Source: Citrobacter braakii
Lineage (GTDB): Bacteria > Pseudomonadota > Gammaproteobacteria > Enterobacterales > Enterobacteriaceae
Assembly: GCF_002075345.1 (NCBI RefSeq)
Contig: NZ_NAEW01000010.1
Span: forward strand, 54,139 to 118,138
Direction of reading: 5' to 3'
DNA: 64,000 bases
Part shown: positions 63,884-64,000 of the stretch, piece by piece
Layout of the letters: the number at the start of each line of letters is the position of its first letter
Position numbering within the stretch: the stretch's first letter is position 1
Translations under genes and position numbers: made by a program
Notes under the pieces: generated by a model
Seen by the model: the letters and a program-made list of their open reading frames with translations, nothing else
Told to the model about the DNA's origin: nothing
Database searches by the model: none

Positions 63884-64000
63884 AAAACCCCCAGCTAGGC
63901 TGGGGGTTCCGGAAAGCTTTCAGCTTTGGGCCAGTTATTAAAACCCCTTTTGATTTGTTAAAACACATTGCGGTCTGGCAACTGCAAATGTTTAACAAGA
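63884..64000 (+). mobile_element. Probable left end of an IS200-type insertion sequence
   Basis: The sequence begins with a 10-pair stem (AACCCCCAGC / GCTGGGGGTT, 3-base loop, 63886-63908). GGAAAGCTTTCAGCTTTGGG and a CCCCTTTTGATTTGTT element follow. These match my memory of the Salmonella IS200 left end and transposase leader. In IS200 the CCCCTTTTGATT part pairs with the tnpA ribosome-binding region, which would lie beyond the window. No transposase frame is inside the window, and the exact left boundary is uncertain. Confidence 0.65.

Overview
The window is a chromosomal segment of an enteric bacterium. Most of it matches, gene for gene, the E. coli/Salmonella backbone from the end of the ethanolamine (eut) operon to alaC. 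Several Salmonella/Citrobacter-type genes are present (yfeJ and ptsJ beside pdxK, ipdC, an aldo/keto reductase beside ypeC). The complete fryBC-ypdFE-fryA and ypdABC loci are also present, as are two cassettes I do not recognise from the E. coli K-12 or Salmonella LT2 maps. A Citrobacter-like organism is the best guess. This rests on remembered gene order and protein sequences, not on a search.

Layout. (1) 1-3959: 3' part of eutB, then eutC, eutL, eutK and the activator gene eutR. (2) 4027-8500: hemF and amiA on the minus strand; ypeA, yfeZ, yfeY and yfeX on the plus strand. (3) 8501-14016: accessory cassette A, an argininosuccinate-lyase-like enzyme, two DcuA/B-type C4-dicarboxylate carriers and an FCD/GntR regulator. 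It occupies the yfeX-ucpA interval, where E. coli K-12 has the mur genes. (4) 14126-19916: ucpA and the thiosulfate/sulfate uptake operon cysPUWA-cysM. (5) 20008-23215: yfeJ, ptsJ and the divergent pdxK. (6) 23293-28153: crr, ptsI, ptsH, cysK and cysZ, all minus strand. (7) 28384-33700: zipA, ligA, ypeB, yfeH and yfeR. (8) 33746-37272: a Val-Val-Val-Lys tRNA operon, gltX, yfeD/yfeC and a tandem Ala tRNA pair. (9) 37390-40175: nupC and mntH. (10) 40259-45931: accessory cassette B, a PRD regulator convergent with a PTS EIICB, a PurB-like lyase and a NagA-like amidohydrolase. (11) 46334-52031: ypeC, aldo/keto reductase, ipdC, yfeO and glk. (12) 52252-63825: the fry PTS/peptidase operon, the ypdA-ypdB-ypdC signalling operon and alaC. 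The final bases look like the left end of an IS200-type element.

How the genes work together. The sulfur genes cysPUWA, cysM, cysK and cysZ cover sulfate/thiosulfate import and cysteine synthesis. The general PTS proteins HPr, EI and EIIA-Glc are encoded here and would energise the EIICB of cassette B, which has no EIIA domain. FryA is a separate HPr-EI-EIIA fusion for the FryBC permease. Both accessory cassettes encode an aspartase/fumarase-superfamily lyase with its own transporter and regulator, so both may degrade N-succinyl-type compounds to an amine plus fumarate. That is the main novel proposal here, and it is inference.

Limits: family calls come from motifs and remembered homologues. 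No alignment, structure prediction or database search was run.
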